Shown here one piece after another: positions 12,692 to 23,257 of a stretch of 64,000 nucleotides of DNA (positions are counted from its first letter, which is position 1; every line of letters begins with the position of its first letter). The position numbers and the translations under genes are program-made. Location of the stretch: NCBI GenBank assembly GCA_019925795.1, contig CM034310.1, forward strand, positions 21,224,764 through 21,288,763, given 5' to 3'. The stretch is from Dendrobium chrysotoxum. Its lineage: Eukaryota; Streptophyta; Magnoliopsida; Asparagales; Orchidaceae. Under the pieces are notes generated by a model, which was not told the origin of the DNA, did not search any database, and was given only the letters and a program-made list of their open reading frames with translations.

Positions 12692-12704
12692 AATTATATT
12701 GATT

Positions 12705-14934
12705 GTAAAGTTATTCCGAGTGAAAACTTATGTATCCAACATCGTTTATTAGTTTTGGACTTGAAGATAATGGGGAAGAAAATAAAAAATAAAGTAAAAC
12801 GATTTCCTAGGATTAGATGGGGGCATTTAAAGAATATTAACAAAAATATTTTTGAGAGTAAGATTTTAGATCTTAAGATTTTGTCTGTGCATGAGGATGC
12901 TAATGTTATGTGGGAAAAAGTGGCTAGTTATATTAAGAATATTGCAAAAGATGTGCTTGGAGTTTCAAAAGGAAAAGCTCCTAATAGTAAAAATAGTTGG
13001 TGGTGGAATCCAAATGTGCAAGAAAAGATTAAAAATAAGAAGATTTGTTATAAAAATTGGTTTAATTGTAAAAATTCTGATAATTGGAAAATATATAAAG
13101 AGGCACGTAAGGAATCTAAGAAAGCAATATGCGATGCAAAGAGTTTAGCTTTTAGTGATTTATATAATAGATTAGATACTAAGGAGGGAGAAAGATATAT
13201 GTATAAGCTAGCCAAACAAAGAGATAGGAGTAGTAAGGATTTAGTTCAAGTGAAGTGTATTAAGGATGAAGATCAAAAAGTACTTTTTTTAGAAGATGAT
13301 ATTCAACAAAGGTGGATGAGATATTTTGCTAAACTTTTTAATGAAGAATGTGAAAATAAAATTGACTGTAGTGATCTTAGCACCCTAAATAAAAATAAAG
13401 ATTTATGTTTTTATCGGCGTATTAGTAAAACCGAAGTTAGAGAGGCTTTGAAGAAAATGAAGGGTGGAAAAGCTGTTGGACCTGATGATATTCCAATAGA
13501 GGTGTGGAAATGCTTAGGAGATGAAGGAATTTCTTGGCTTACTAAACTTTTTAATACTGTTTTGAAGACTAAAAAGATGCCAGATGAGTGGAGAATGAGT
13601 GTGTTAATCCCTATTTTTAAGAATAAAGGTGATGCACAAGATTGTGCGAATTATAGAGGAATTAAGTTAATGTGTCATACTTTAAAACTATGGGAACGAG
13701 TTATGGAGCATAGGTTGCGGCGTGATACTAATGTTTCTCAAAATCAATTTGGATTCATGCCGGGTAGGTCTACTATGGAAGCCATACATTTATTAAGAGG
13801 TTTGATGGAGAAATATAGAGAGAATAAGGAGGATTTACATATGATATTTATTGATTTAGAAAAAGCATATGATAAAGTTCCAAGAGAAGTGCTATGGAGA
13901 GTTCTTGAAAAGAAAAGAGTTAATAACGCTTATATTCAAATCATTAAAGATATGTATGCAGGAGCTATTACTTGTGTTCAAACACAAGGTGGTTTGACCA
14001 AGTATTTCCCTATTTCGGTTGGATTACATCAAGGATCAGCCTTAAGCCCATATCTTTTTGCTTTAGTCATGGATGTTCTCACTAGACATTTGCAAGAGGA
14101 TGTACCTTGGTGTATGCTTTTTGCTGATGATATTCTTCTTGTTGATAAGACTAGAGAGGGAGTTGAAGGTAAACTAGAATTGTGGAGGTCAACTTTAGAG
14201 TCTAAAGGTTTTCGCTTGAGTAGATCTAAAACGGAATATATGGAGTGTAATTTTAGTAATAATAGACCTAGTGAGGGCATTGTGACTTTGGCCGATCAAG
14301 TCATTAATAAGAGTACACGTTTTAGATATCTTGGATCTATTGTTCAGAGTGATGGTGATATAGATGGGGATATTATCAGCAGAATCCAAGTTGGATGGTT
14401 GAAGTGGAGGAATGCATCAGGCTTATTGTATGATAGAAAAGTACCTCTCAAACTTAAGGGAAAATTCTATAAGATGGTGGTGAGACCTGCAATGCTTTAT
14501 GGTGCCGAATGTTGGCCATTAAAAGAGAAGCATAATTCTAAGTTAAGTGTTGCAGAGATGAGGATGCTCAGGTGGATGAGTGGCTTTACCCTTAGAGATA
14601 GGATACGAAATGAGCATATTCGTGAAAAGGTTGGAGTAGCTCCAGTGGAAGATAAGATTAGAGAGAGTCGCCTTAGATGGTTTGGTCACGTAAAACGGCG
14701 GCCTCCCGATGACCCGGTTAGGAAAGTAGAGGTCTTAGATTTGACTTATGTTAAGAAAGGTAGAGGTAGACCAAAAAAGACTTGGTTAGAAAATATTAAA
14801 AATGATCTTTCTTTATTAGATTTAAACGAGAATTTGACTTTTAACAGGACACAATGGAGAAAAAGGATTCATGTAGCCGACCCCACGTAGTGGGATAAAA
14901 GCTTAATGTTGTTGTTGTTGTTGTTGTTGTAGTG
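12705..14934 (+). mobile_element. RTE-clade LINE, 5'-truncated, open RT reading frame
   Basis: Flanked by a perfect 13-bp target-site duplication, AATTATATTGATT, at 12692-12704 and 14935-14947. The element begins inside the C-terminal end of the endonuclease domain. Its single frame is open from about 12707 to the TAG at 14888-14890 (about 727 codons) with no stop. RT motifs in order: GGKAVGPDDIP, NYRGIKLM, QFGFMPGRST, FIDLEKAYDKVP, SVGLHQGSALSPYLF, FADDILLV (about 14119-14142), then the C-terminal MLRWMSGFTLRDRIRNE region and a basic GRGRPKKTW tail. The 3' end is a very short UTR plus a (TTG)n tail at 14908-14930, typical of the RTE clade. The N-terminal AP-endonuclease is missing, so the copy cannot move by itself. 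It lies antisense in BSL intron 6. Confidence 0.96.
12707..14890 (+). CDS. Truncated RTE ORF: reverse transcriptase without most of the endonuclease
   Basis: In full-length RTE elements this frame encodes endonuclease plus reverse transcriptase, which carry out target-primed reverse transcription in the nucleus. Here the frame has no native start: it opens at the truncation point (KVIPSEN) and the first internal ATG is at 12770. The catalytic FADD is intact. The protein would have RT and the C-terminal domain but lack endonuclease activity. The absence of stops in over 700 codons of unselected sequence points to recent insertion rather than to function. Confidence 0.85.
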   Translation, partial: KVIPSENLCIQHRLLVLDLKIMGKKIKNKVKRFPRIRWGHLKNINKNIFESKILDLKILSVHEDANVMWEKVASYIKNIAKDVLGVSKGKAPNSKNSWWWNPNVQEKIKNKKICYKNWFNCKNSDNWKIYKEARKESKKAICDAKSLAFSDLYNRLDTKEGERYMYKLAKQRDRSSKDLVQVKCIKDEDQKVLFLEDDIQQRWMRYFAKLFNEECENKIDCSDLSTLNKNKDLCFYRRISKTEVREALKKMKGGKAVGPDDIPIEVWKCLGDEGISWLTKLFNTVLKTKKMPDEWRMSVLIPIFKNKGDAQDCANYRGIKLMCHTLKLWERVMEHRLRRDTNVSQNQFGFMPGRSTMEAIHLLRGLMEKYRENKEDLHMIFIDLEKAYDKVPREVLWRVLEKKRVNNAYIQIIKDMYAGAITCVQTQGGLTKYFPISVGLHQGSALSPYLFALVMDVLTRHLQEDVPWCMLFADDILLVDKTREGVEGKLELWRSTLESKGFRLSRSKTEYMECNFSNNRPSEGIVTLADQVINKSTRFRYLGSIVQSDGDIDGDIISRIQVGWLKWRNASGLLYDRKVPLKLKGKFYKMVVRPAMLYGAECWPLKEKHNSKLSVAEMRMLRWMSGFTLRDRIRNEHIREKVGVAPVEDKIRESRLRWFGHVKRRPPDDPVRKVEVLDLTYVKKGRGRPKKTWLENIKNDLSLLDLNENLTFNRTQWRKRIHVADPT

Positions 14935-14947
14935 AATTATATTGATT

Positions 14948-15785
14948 TTCTTTATTGCAATTTAGATGATAAGATTTTTTTTTTTTTTCGAATTATCTCC
15001 CCTTATTCTCACCACTCCCCTCTATCTCCCATGATTATCTCTCTAAATCAATAGATCATTTAATCCTTCAATATCTCAATCTCCTGGAGCCCATCTCACC
15101 ATCTCACTCAAGAAGAAAAAGCTATAATACCAAATGTGTGTTGTAATACCCATCATGTGTTGTTGTGCCACTGAACTATCTACAACACTTAGTATCTAAG
15201 CCCTAATATCTTGTTTCCTCTCTCTTGAAGTCCTTTTTTCTCAAAATGGATGTTACCTCCCTTTTAGCAAAAGAAATCGGATTTGCTCTGCAACTAGTGG
15301 CGAATGACAAAAGGTAAGGTTTTAAAGTATTCTTGCTTATAATTCTTCTTGCAAAATTTTTGGTCACAACTTCTCAATATGCTTTAGGGCACACTCATGA
15401 CAACAAAAATCTTCAAGCAATAGTGGCAATGAGGACCATTCACTTGATAAAAACATGCCTTAATGTAGTGCTGGTAGTTCCTACTTCTTTCTATATGATT
15501 TGTACACAAAACCTTGAACGGAGTTTAGATCATGCCTTCAAATTAGTGTCTTCCCAAATAGCTAGCCTAATGGTTGAGAATGACCCCACACCTACTCATA
15601 AGATTAGTGATCTAGACCCACCTAGGGTTTTTGCTCAAGCTGGTCATCTTAATGCTAGGGATATTAGTGATTCAAATTATCTATTTGTTGGCTTTGATGT
15701 TAGAATTTTTAGCACAAATGATCTAGAAAAATAAGTTTCAAATTCTATATACCCAAAGGGAAAAAAACAAAATAATATATCATCA

Positions 15786-15832
<47 letters not shown>

Positions 15833-17373
15833 TTATCAAGCTTCAATCTAGTTATTTTTAATGAGGACCCGTAGGATTCCTCTCTTCAGATGTGGGTTCA
15901 TTTGTGGCCTGTTGGCCTTGATGATGTATTTTGATTTTAATTTTCTTTTCATCTAGCAATATTATGCAATTGCTTCATAATATACTCTTTCATTGACTGA
16001 TAATAAAATTTGTTTTGCTTAAAAAAAGAAAGCCTCCTTTCTTCAACTTTCTCATATCAAAGAAGAAATAAAGCAAAGGCATTCAAAAAAAAAAAGAAAA
16101 AAAGAAGAAGATCAACAAGAAATTCATTGTCAATGGTCAATCATTAAGCTTGTATCAAATCAATAATTCTTCTACATCATAACAACTCTTTCAAGATCGT
16201 CAAGAATATTAAAGGCGGTAATTTAATATACCTATTTCATTTGTTTGAGCATGAGAAAGGGATTAAATCTGGAAGCATTCTACATGGATGCATGGCACAT
16301 CTTTGGAACTATGTTTTATATATGTAGGTTTACAAATGAACTTAAAAATCAACTCTATTTAGAGTTTCCTAAGAGTTCGGAGGATAAAACAAATCTATAA
16401 TTCCATGTTCATGGAAATTTCATGAGGTTGCCTATGAAAGAATCATTTTAGGAAGTCATTTAAGCTAATAAATTTTATTGGAGAAAAAACATCAAATTAG
16501 CAAATTATAGCGCCCTAGAAAGAAATGCATGCCATTCATGTCCCATAAAATTGCATAGTCAAGATTAACAAGATACAAATCCCAGAGCATTTCTGGTCTG
16601 GGCTACCAGCTAAGTGCCTGCAAATGGTAATTCAGCATATATAACCTAATGTATGCTACATTAAAGTTAATGACCTGTAGCTCAATTTTCTGACTATGAA
16701 GATTGGAATTTGGACCAACTTGGCTATCCAAGCAAAGACTTAAAGCGTCATAGACATATTATTTAAAGACTAGTATTATCTTAAATAGCCATTGTGATCA
16801 ATGCTTGAATAAGAAAGGTTATGAACTGGCTTAAGTTGACAAAAAGATCAACGTTAGTCCCAAATTTAGATAAAAAAGGTAAAAAAAAGTTCTTAGGTTG
16901 ACAACCAGTCATAAAACTTAAGACAAAACTGATAAAATGAATCCAACTTCGGATTTTACTAGAGCTAGGGTATTCCCCATAAGTAACGCACCACATCCTG
17001 GCCCATTATAGTGAAAAGTAGGTCAAGGTTTTTTAGGACCAATCATACTTGTCAATGGCATGCGTCAGCGTAGCGTAGCATAACAGAATAGCGCGAGCCA
17101 TTAACGCTATGCATGGGCAAAGGCATATAGCGCATATGCAATTTTATTAACATGTTATAAATTATAATTGATATTTTAATGTTTACATATTAATATCATA
17201 ATTAATTATTAATTAATTAAATATCAAATTAATAAAATATCAAGAAAACATTAAAAGATTTAACTTTCTGTAGGATTTATAGCTATCATTATTGCTATTT
17301 GGCATGACTTACGCTAAATTATGCTTAAATCCAGCTCAAATTTATTGATTTAAGTTTTTGTAGGATTTAAAGT
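14948..17373. other. BSL intron 6: no gene recognised
   Basis: Contains a (TA)n(GA)n compound microsatellite at 15787-15831 and C/T-rich sequence at 14995-15110. An open frame at 15333-15734 (133 aa) resembles no domain I know. Around 17060-17140 there are several copies of a TAGCG/AGCGTAGCG theme, possibly transposon subterminal repeats. Confidence 0.45.
15787..15831. repeat. Compound (TA)n(GA)n microsatellite
   Basis: TA units run directly into GA units. Confidence 0.9.
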
Positions 17374-17390
17374 AGTCAATTTTCTTGTTC

Positions 17391-18290
17391 TTTTTTTTTT
17401 TAAAGATGCAATAGCAATATTATTAAAAAGGAAAGGCTTAATACAAACTACCAATACAATCACATTCCTTCTTTAACATATGAAGAAAATAAGGAGGAAT
17501 ATTATCCATACTAATATCATCCAAAAGAAAACTATAACTAAGAGCAATGTTAGCACAGACATCAGCTAACTTATTACAATCCCTATCTACACAACTAAAA
17601 ATAACATGATGAAAATCTTTAAGGAACGCAAATTGTTCCATCACAATGTCGGCCTTATTATCACCCATCTTCTTTAAACCATCTTGAAGAAACTTGATGA
17701 CATTAACATTATCCCCTTCAATTATAATTCCCTTATAACACAGCATCCAATCTTTGATGACCGAACCCAAGGACTGAATAGCTAACATTTCCAGCTGATA
17801 TACGTCCCAATGAACATCACTGAATCTGAAGGCCAATAAAAACCTTCCTTTGTGATCCCAGAATATGCCCCCAACTCCCGCCTGATAAGACGATTGTAAG
17901 GAAGCATCTAAATTAACTTTGATCCAATCAGGAGGAGGGTGCCAACATTTCTTGAACAACCGATCCGACTGATTAGCACCCCAGAAGCCCGACTTTACCA
18001 TATCACATCAAACCGAAGATGATGTAGAAGCAAAGCTAACAGAATTTGCTGCAATAAAGAGACTACTATCCTCCTTGCCACCATACACAACTTTATTCCT
18101 AGATTTCCAACATAGAAAAACAACAGAACAATAAAGGTTTACCAAAAACCTATTCATGGACGCACACTCCTTCAACCAATTGCAGTATTCTTGAAATGAG
18201 ACCAAAGAAGGAATACAGAAACCCCATTTATTCAAATATTGAATTACCTGAATTAACTTCAAGCGACTCACAGCCACATGTTCATAATAC
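17391..18290 (-). pseudogene. L1-type LINE 3' fragment with RNase H domain, 17-bp TSD
   Basis: Minus-strand fragment ending in poly(A) (poly(T) at 17391-17401). It is flanked by 17-bp direct repeats at 17374-17390 and 18291-18307 that differ at one base (AGTCAATTTTCTTGTTC versus AGTCAATTTTCTGGTTC). The frame encodes the end of the zf-RVT region (CWKSRNKVVYGGKED), then an RNase H domain. All four acidic residues can be placed: NLDAS, LEMLAI, EGDNVN and KLADVCANIAL. A single in-frame TGA near 18008-18010 interrupts it, perhaps a CGA-to-TGA change. This layout is typical of plant L1-clade LINEs and not of the RTE copies nearby. The 5' part (endonuclease, RT) is absent. Confidence 0.93.
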
Positions 18291-18307
18291 AGTCAATTTT
18301 CTGGTTC

Positions 18308-18358
18308 GGCAAGATATTTATGCTCAAATTTTACTAAAATCAACCTATTGTTTGTTAT

Positions 18359-18421
<63 letters not shown>

Positions 18422-21155
18422 ATATTTTGCGTCATATTTAAATTGGCCTGCACCGCGCTGTGGCGCCATAGGAAACTTTCCTCCATGGTGTGCCATTGGC
18501 TGTTAAAAAGTAGGGGAATAGCCTACATAGTGTGCCACAACTTAGCCTAATATGGAGAAAGGTAAGCAAGTGTTGGTTATGACATCAACATTAAGTGATG
18601 CAACACAAGTTCAAATGATTATTGTGAAAAGTGCGCAAGAGTTAGATCTAAAGCTAAGATTAGATTTTCTATATAAATTTGAGAACTTTGAATGAAAAGA
18701 CAAGATAATTTGTGAACACGATGATTAGAAGAAGAATAAACATAACATCACTTGTTCACAAAAATTAAATAAAACAGGAAAATTCCAAGGACATTGTGAA
18801 AGTTATAAGTTATTGACATTGAAAAGGTTAACAATAGGAATAGGGTTGAGATAGTTTTGTAGAGTGTTGAAAAATAAAACTATTGAGGTGATGAGGGTTA
18901 GTGATAAGATGGTTTCTATAAAAATAATTGATGAGAATATTATAATGTTGCCCCTCAAGTTGGATTAGAAAATAATTTTATAAAAATTGTTTTTGGAACA
19001 AATGAACACCTAAGAAATAAATAATATTAATAAGCTCTAATAGGATGACCTCGAAGAGGATTCATGATGGTATGGAATAGGAGATAAATGTAATGGAAGA
19101 AGCTCTATTTGATTTCACATTAGCAATCTTGATATAGTTAACATATAATATATACTTAAAAAAACAAGAATATTTAGTTGCTCATAAATATAGAGCAAAA
19201 AATCATAAATAAACTTATTTTTGCTTCAAAGTAAAGAAAACAATCAAAAGAACTAATTGCTTAGGATAAGGTAATGGAATTTGAAATGTAAAAAATTATT
19301 AATCATGTAAGATAGGTTGTTAACAGAGCAAAATTTGAATTATTTAACTCAAAAATCAAACATGAGTAAAAAATAGGAAATCACTCAAAAATCATTGTCT
19401 TTTGTTTTGGATTGAGCTTCAATGAAGTCAACTAGCCAAGCTCATCTCAAATCAAACTTGAACTAAGCAAAGCCTAGATCAAATCGATCTATAACTCAGA
19501 GCGGATCAAAATGCAATGTATATGTGTATATTTAAGCATATGTTTTGATTCTAATTAATGCACATATAGTTTAATGCATTTATGCATATATGTGAGCCTA
19601 TGTATGATGCAGTATGAATAGAAACTATAATGTGGTGCAAAAGTAAACTAGAATGGAATGAGGAAGTGAGATCATGTAATGTTCATGCAAATCTTTCTTT
19701 GACAAAAATTCTTTAAAAACTTATGTTAAGCTTCAAAAAGTAATGAACAAAGTGATTGCAAATACAAAGAATCCAACAATTAAAAATATGATTCAATTAA
19801 GAACTATGTTAACTAACACAAGATTCTTAGCCTTAAGATTGTATGGAAAGCAATTGCAAGCTAGAAAAGGATATAATAGTGATAGAGTCAACAAAGTCAG
19901 TGACATAAGCAGGGATAACTTGAAGTTAATCTCCACAAATAGTCCCTTGTTCAGTTGATCTTCTTCCTTCATTGAAAGTACTTCCCCAAAGGTATGCACT
20001 CACTCACTCAAGAGGTCCTTTGCTTATGAGGGAAAGAACACAATTAAACACAAAGTGGCAAGAAATCAAAGCCTTCATTCAACATTATCTGGTTTCTATG
20101 AAATAAGACCCAACATATACAAACTTCACAAGAGGAGACCAAGAGAAATGGAGAAGTGGATTAAATGCTTTGTGGAGTTTGAAAGGTCTTGTATGAATCT
20201 AAGGACATATAAGGGGTTTCCAAAGTGTTTTAAGCTGTTTTCAGGGAGAATTGAATGCAAAGCATTTGAGGAGAAGAGAGAAGGAAATGGAAGCTACTTT
20301 ATAGAGGGAGAGAGAGGAAGTGATGTGGAGTCAAACATTATGAGATGGTAGTCAAAGTCAGGACAACGTGGTGTTCAAGGTTAAGAAGCAATAAAATTGG
20401 TGAAACGAAGGTAAAAAATTGGCTCAAACAAAGGAATGGGCATGTCTCTTGCTCAACCAACTAAAAACTACATGACTCATGCACACTAGTGGCCCATAAT
20501 GTAAGGTTCAAAATACATAAGAAAGTTGAAAATACATGAAGAATATCAATTGTTACATATATAACACAAGACTCATGACACACATAAACTCGTAGTAAAC
20601 TACTCTTTAAAATACATCATGCATCAATGCATGCATGTTAGACTAAGAATTTGTCTTAGGGGATTTAAATCAAATCAATTTTTTGGACCAACAAAGCTTG
20701 AATCAAAGCTGCCGAGTCATGCCAAGCTCAAATCAAGTTCAGATCAAAACAAACTATGACAATATTTGACTCAGCTCAAGATTAGATTGAAGAATTTCAA
20801 CATGAGCTTGAGGCAAGAATGGATCGGAATGAGATTAGATCGTTAATAATTTTAGTTGAGTCAAAACTGACACGATAAGATGGCTAATTCCAATAATAAG
20901 AATCTTAGGAGAGTCTAAAGAAGTAACTTTATTGTGCACTGAGGACGAAATAAAAGGTTGTTAAAGAAAAGAAATGTACTTTTAAAGATTAAGGAAAAGA
21001 AATAAGCATTTAAAGAGCAGCAAAAATTTGAATACTAAATAGATTTTTTATGATTATAAAAAAGAAAAAAAAAAGACAAACAAAGGGTGCAGTGAGCGAA
21101 GAAAAAGTTATAATTTTTATATTTTATATAATAGGCTTGGTACTGAAAAAGATAA

Positions 21156-21190
<35 letters not shown>

Positions 21191-21219
21191 ATTACAAGAT
21201 GGCATACTTGTTAAGATCA
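18308..21219. other. BSL intron 6: no gene recognised
   Basis: Begins with a long (TA)n tract at 18365-18416. The rest is AT-rich with short frames (for example 20055-20351) that I cannot assign. A GAGTC/GAACTAAG-type repeat resembling a decayed MITE occurs around 19420-19510 and 20690-20880. A short (TA)n tract lies at 21160-21187. Confidence 0.45.
18365..18416. repeat. (TA)n microsatellite
   Basis: About 26 TA units next to the L1 fragment's 5' flank. Confidence 0.95.
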
Positions 21220-21600
21220 AAAAAATTCTAGGAGGTTTTGCAATGATTTGGTTAATAAATCTTTGAAAAAAAAATAATATTAAACTAGTTCAAATTATTA
21301 GAGAAAAAATATTTTGTTAGCAATACTTTAGAATAAAAAAATGTTAAAGATTGTGCTAATTATAAAGAAATCAACCTTCAGTCATTATATGAAACTATTG
21401 GAGAGAGTAATAGAGCATAAACTAAAAAAAACTACATCATCTTATGAGAATCAACTTAATTTCATATCAGAAAAATCTACTATAGAGTGATCATCATGTT
21501 GAGTCGATTAATGGAAAGTATGGAGAGCAAATACAGGATTTTAAGGTGATTTTTATTGATCATAAGAAGCACATAATTGAGTGCTACAAAAACTAAATGG
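21220..21600 (+). pseudogene. Very old RTE-clade LINE fragment
   Basis: Translating in shifting frames recovers fragments lining up in order with the younger RTE copy: an ILGG..MIWLINL stretch (for CLGDEGISWLTKLF), VKDCANYKEINLQ, LLERVIEHKLKKT, SYENQLNFISEKSTIE, and a diverged piece of the FIDLEKAYD block. There are many stops and indels. It is older than the copies at 5152 and 12705. It ends near the (TA)n tract at 21633-21657. Confidence 0.78.
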
Positions 21601-21632
21601 TGTGCATGCATGCCAAAAGTAAGTTAAAGTTA

Positions 21633-21657
21633 TTATATATATATATATATATATATG
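21633..21657. repeat. (TA)n microsatellite
   Basis: Short TA tract immediately after the old RTE fragment. Confidence 0.9.
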
Positions 21658-22214
21658 GTGATGATGAAAATATTACTAGCATTAGAAGCATTTGTTAAAG
21701 TGGTTCATGCCCCTGTAATTTTGGTACCTAACCGCAACGGCCCATTGCCACCCCAACCAATGGAGTTTTAATGATTTAGCAAGCAATTTCATGCCAATGA
21801 ATAGAGTGACTAATGTTCTCATTTTTGCACTCAAATAATAAGAGATGGAATATGACTATATTAGGGCCTTATGTGGCTCAGTAGCAGTATTTAACATTGT
21901 TGTGTTTTATCTCATGGATTGGCGTAAATACCATCTACCCAACCACTTAATGTTTGGAGTGAGTGCACCACATCTCTGCTGGTGACACATGCACATGGGC
22001 TGCCACAACAAATGCACTCTAGATGTATAGAACCATTTAAGTATGAAAATAATATATTAAATGCCAAGCATTGAATTATGAGAACCCATTACTTTTAAAA
22101 AAACCATCTATCAAAGATCATGTAATTATCCAACATAACATAACATGTATTATGAAATCAAATGGTATGGCATGACAGAATTCTTTTTTCAGGAAAGGGA
22201 AAAAAGGCACTCAC
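21658..22214. other. BSL intron 6, exon-6-proximal part: nothing recognised
   Basis: No coding or repeat signal beyond the GTGAGT donor of exon 6 at its right edge. Confidence 0.5.
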
Positions 22215-22314
22215 ATGCATGGAGGTGGCCCTTCACCTTCTGGCTCCAACTTTCTCCACTCATAGGGTTTGGCAGCAGTGTCCAACGCCCAAACATCAGC
22301 TAAAGGTCTCTTAC
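22215..22314 (-). CDS. BSL: BSL coding exon 6
   Basis: Encodes (G)KRPLADVWALDTAAKPYEW followed by RKLEPEGEGPPPC(M). It ends AT|G at a GTGAGT donor, and the G that completes the Met codon is the first base of exon 7, about 10 kb away. The phase match across this giant intron is strong evidence that exon 7 belongs to the same gene. Confidence 0.95.
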
Positions 22315-22428
22315 CTAGAAAATTGCAGAAGTTTACTTCCCAAACTTTTCAGGAACCATAAGAGTTAAAGGTATATTGTTGATTGATATCATCCCGAGAT
22401 AGTATTGTGCATGCAAATAAAAACCTAC

Positions 22429-22523
22429 CATCATTTCCACCAATGCATAATAGAAACCTCTGACCTACTAAAGCCATAACATGACCATAGCGTGGCCCAG
22501 GTCCAGGTCCTTGAACAACCACC
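22429..22523 (-). CDS. BSL: BSL coding exon 5
   Basis: Encodes VVVQGPGPGPRYGHVMALVG and then QRFLLCIGGND(G), a Kelch blade with the Gly-Gly doublet. The residue before IGG is Cys here; homologues I recall have Thr (LLTIGG), a conservative-looking change outside the doublet. Confidence 0.95.
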
Positions 22524-22605
22524 CTGTGATAATAATTACAAAAAGTCAACAAATATATCCGCATTATTGGCAAAAAAATGTCTAACTAATAAATCTTGCA
22601 ATTAC

Positions 22606-22685
22606 CTATGCCATCGTGGACGTTGTTGTGTTAAGTCCAAGACATGAAGATCCTCTGCTGACAAACCAGCTGGGCCAATCCCACC
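22606..22685 (-). CDS. BSL: BSL coding exon 4
   Basis: Encodes GGIGPAGLSAEDLHVLDLTQ and then QRPRWH(R), completing the Kelch repeat begun in exon 3 (IQ|GG doublet across the junction). The intron before it is 122 bp and the one after 82 bp. Confidence 0.95.
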
Positions 22686-22807
22686 CTACATTTCCAACAG
22701 AGATTGATAAAATTCAAAATATTCTCTAACTATTTTTCCTCATAATAGAATTCCAAGTTTTCATTAGTATTTAATAGTGAAATCAATCAATGTTACAGAA
22801 GCCAAAC

Positions 22808-22886
22808 CTGAATTACCACCATTGTGCCCACAGCAGTTGCAACATGTGCAGCTCTTGGTGAGGGTGGTTCTCCAACTGGAGTGAGC
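22808..22886 (-). CDS. BSL: BSL coding exon 3
   Basis: Encodes LTPVGEPPSPRAAHVATAV followed by GTMVVIQ, almost invariant in BSL proteins. The preceding 2.35-kb intron contains the hAT element at 23499-24494 and a local tandem duplication. The exon is in phase and bounded by TAG acceptor and GT donor. Confidence 0.95.
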
Positions 22887-23257
22887 CTAGACCCACATAA
22901 AAGCATCATCACCATTTACATATGTTAATTACGGGAAAAAAAAAGCAAGTCAAAAAGAACAATTTTGACCCCTTTACCAATAAGAATAATTTTTAAAATT
23001 CAGCACTTAAATCCCTATACATTTGCAAACAAGGACAATTAGAAACTAAGCAAATGAGAGAAAATTAATATCCTAGTACTTGATGTTCTTCCTCACGTCT
23101 CCCACCATTGTATTTTTCTATGATTTGAACAAAAAATTTTCATATAACTCCAATAAAAATTAGCTCACCCAATGACTCATCAACCAGAAAATTATTCAAC
23201 CAGATATCTAATTTTCCAGTAGAATGTCTATATCCTATCAGTGGAATCCATCTCATA
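22887..23257. other. BSL intron 2, left part: nothing recognised
   Basis: AT-rich intron sequence between exon 3 and the 137-bp tandem duplication. Confidence 0.5.

Noticed and set aside
15333..15734. 133-aa plus-strand open frame in BSL intron 6
   Set aside because: No recognisable domain, antisense inside an intron, and ordinary AT-rich composition; chance frame or unrecognised TE scrap.
17060..18545. A TAGCG-rich hAT element split by the L1 fragment
   Set aside because: Motifs on the two sides (17060-17140 and 18440-18540) are suggestive but I could not match terminal repeats or a TSD.
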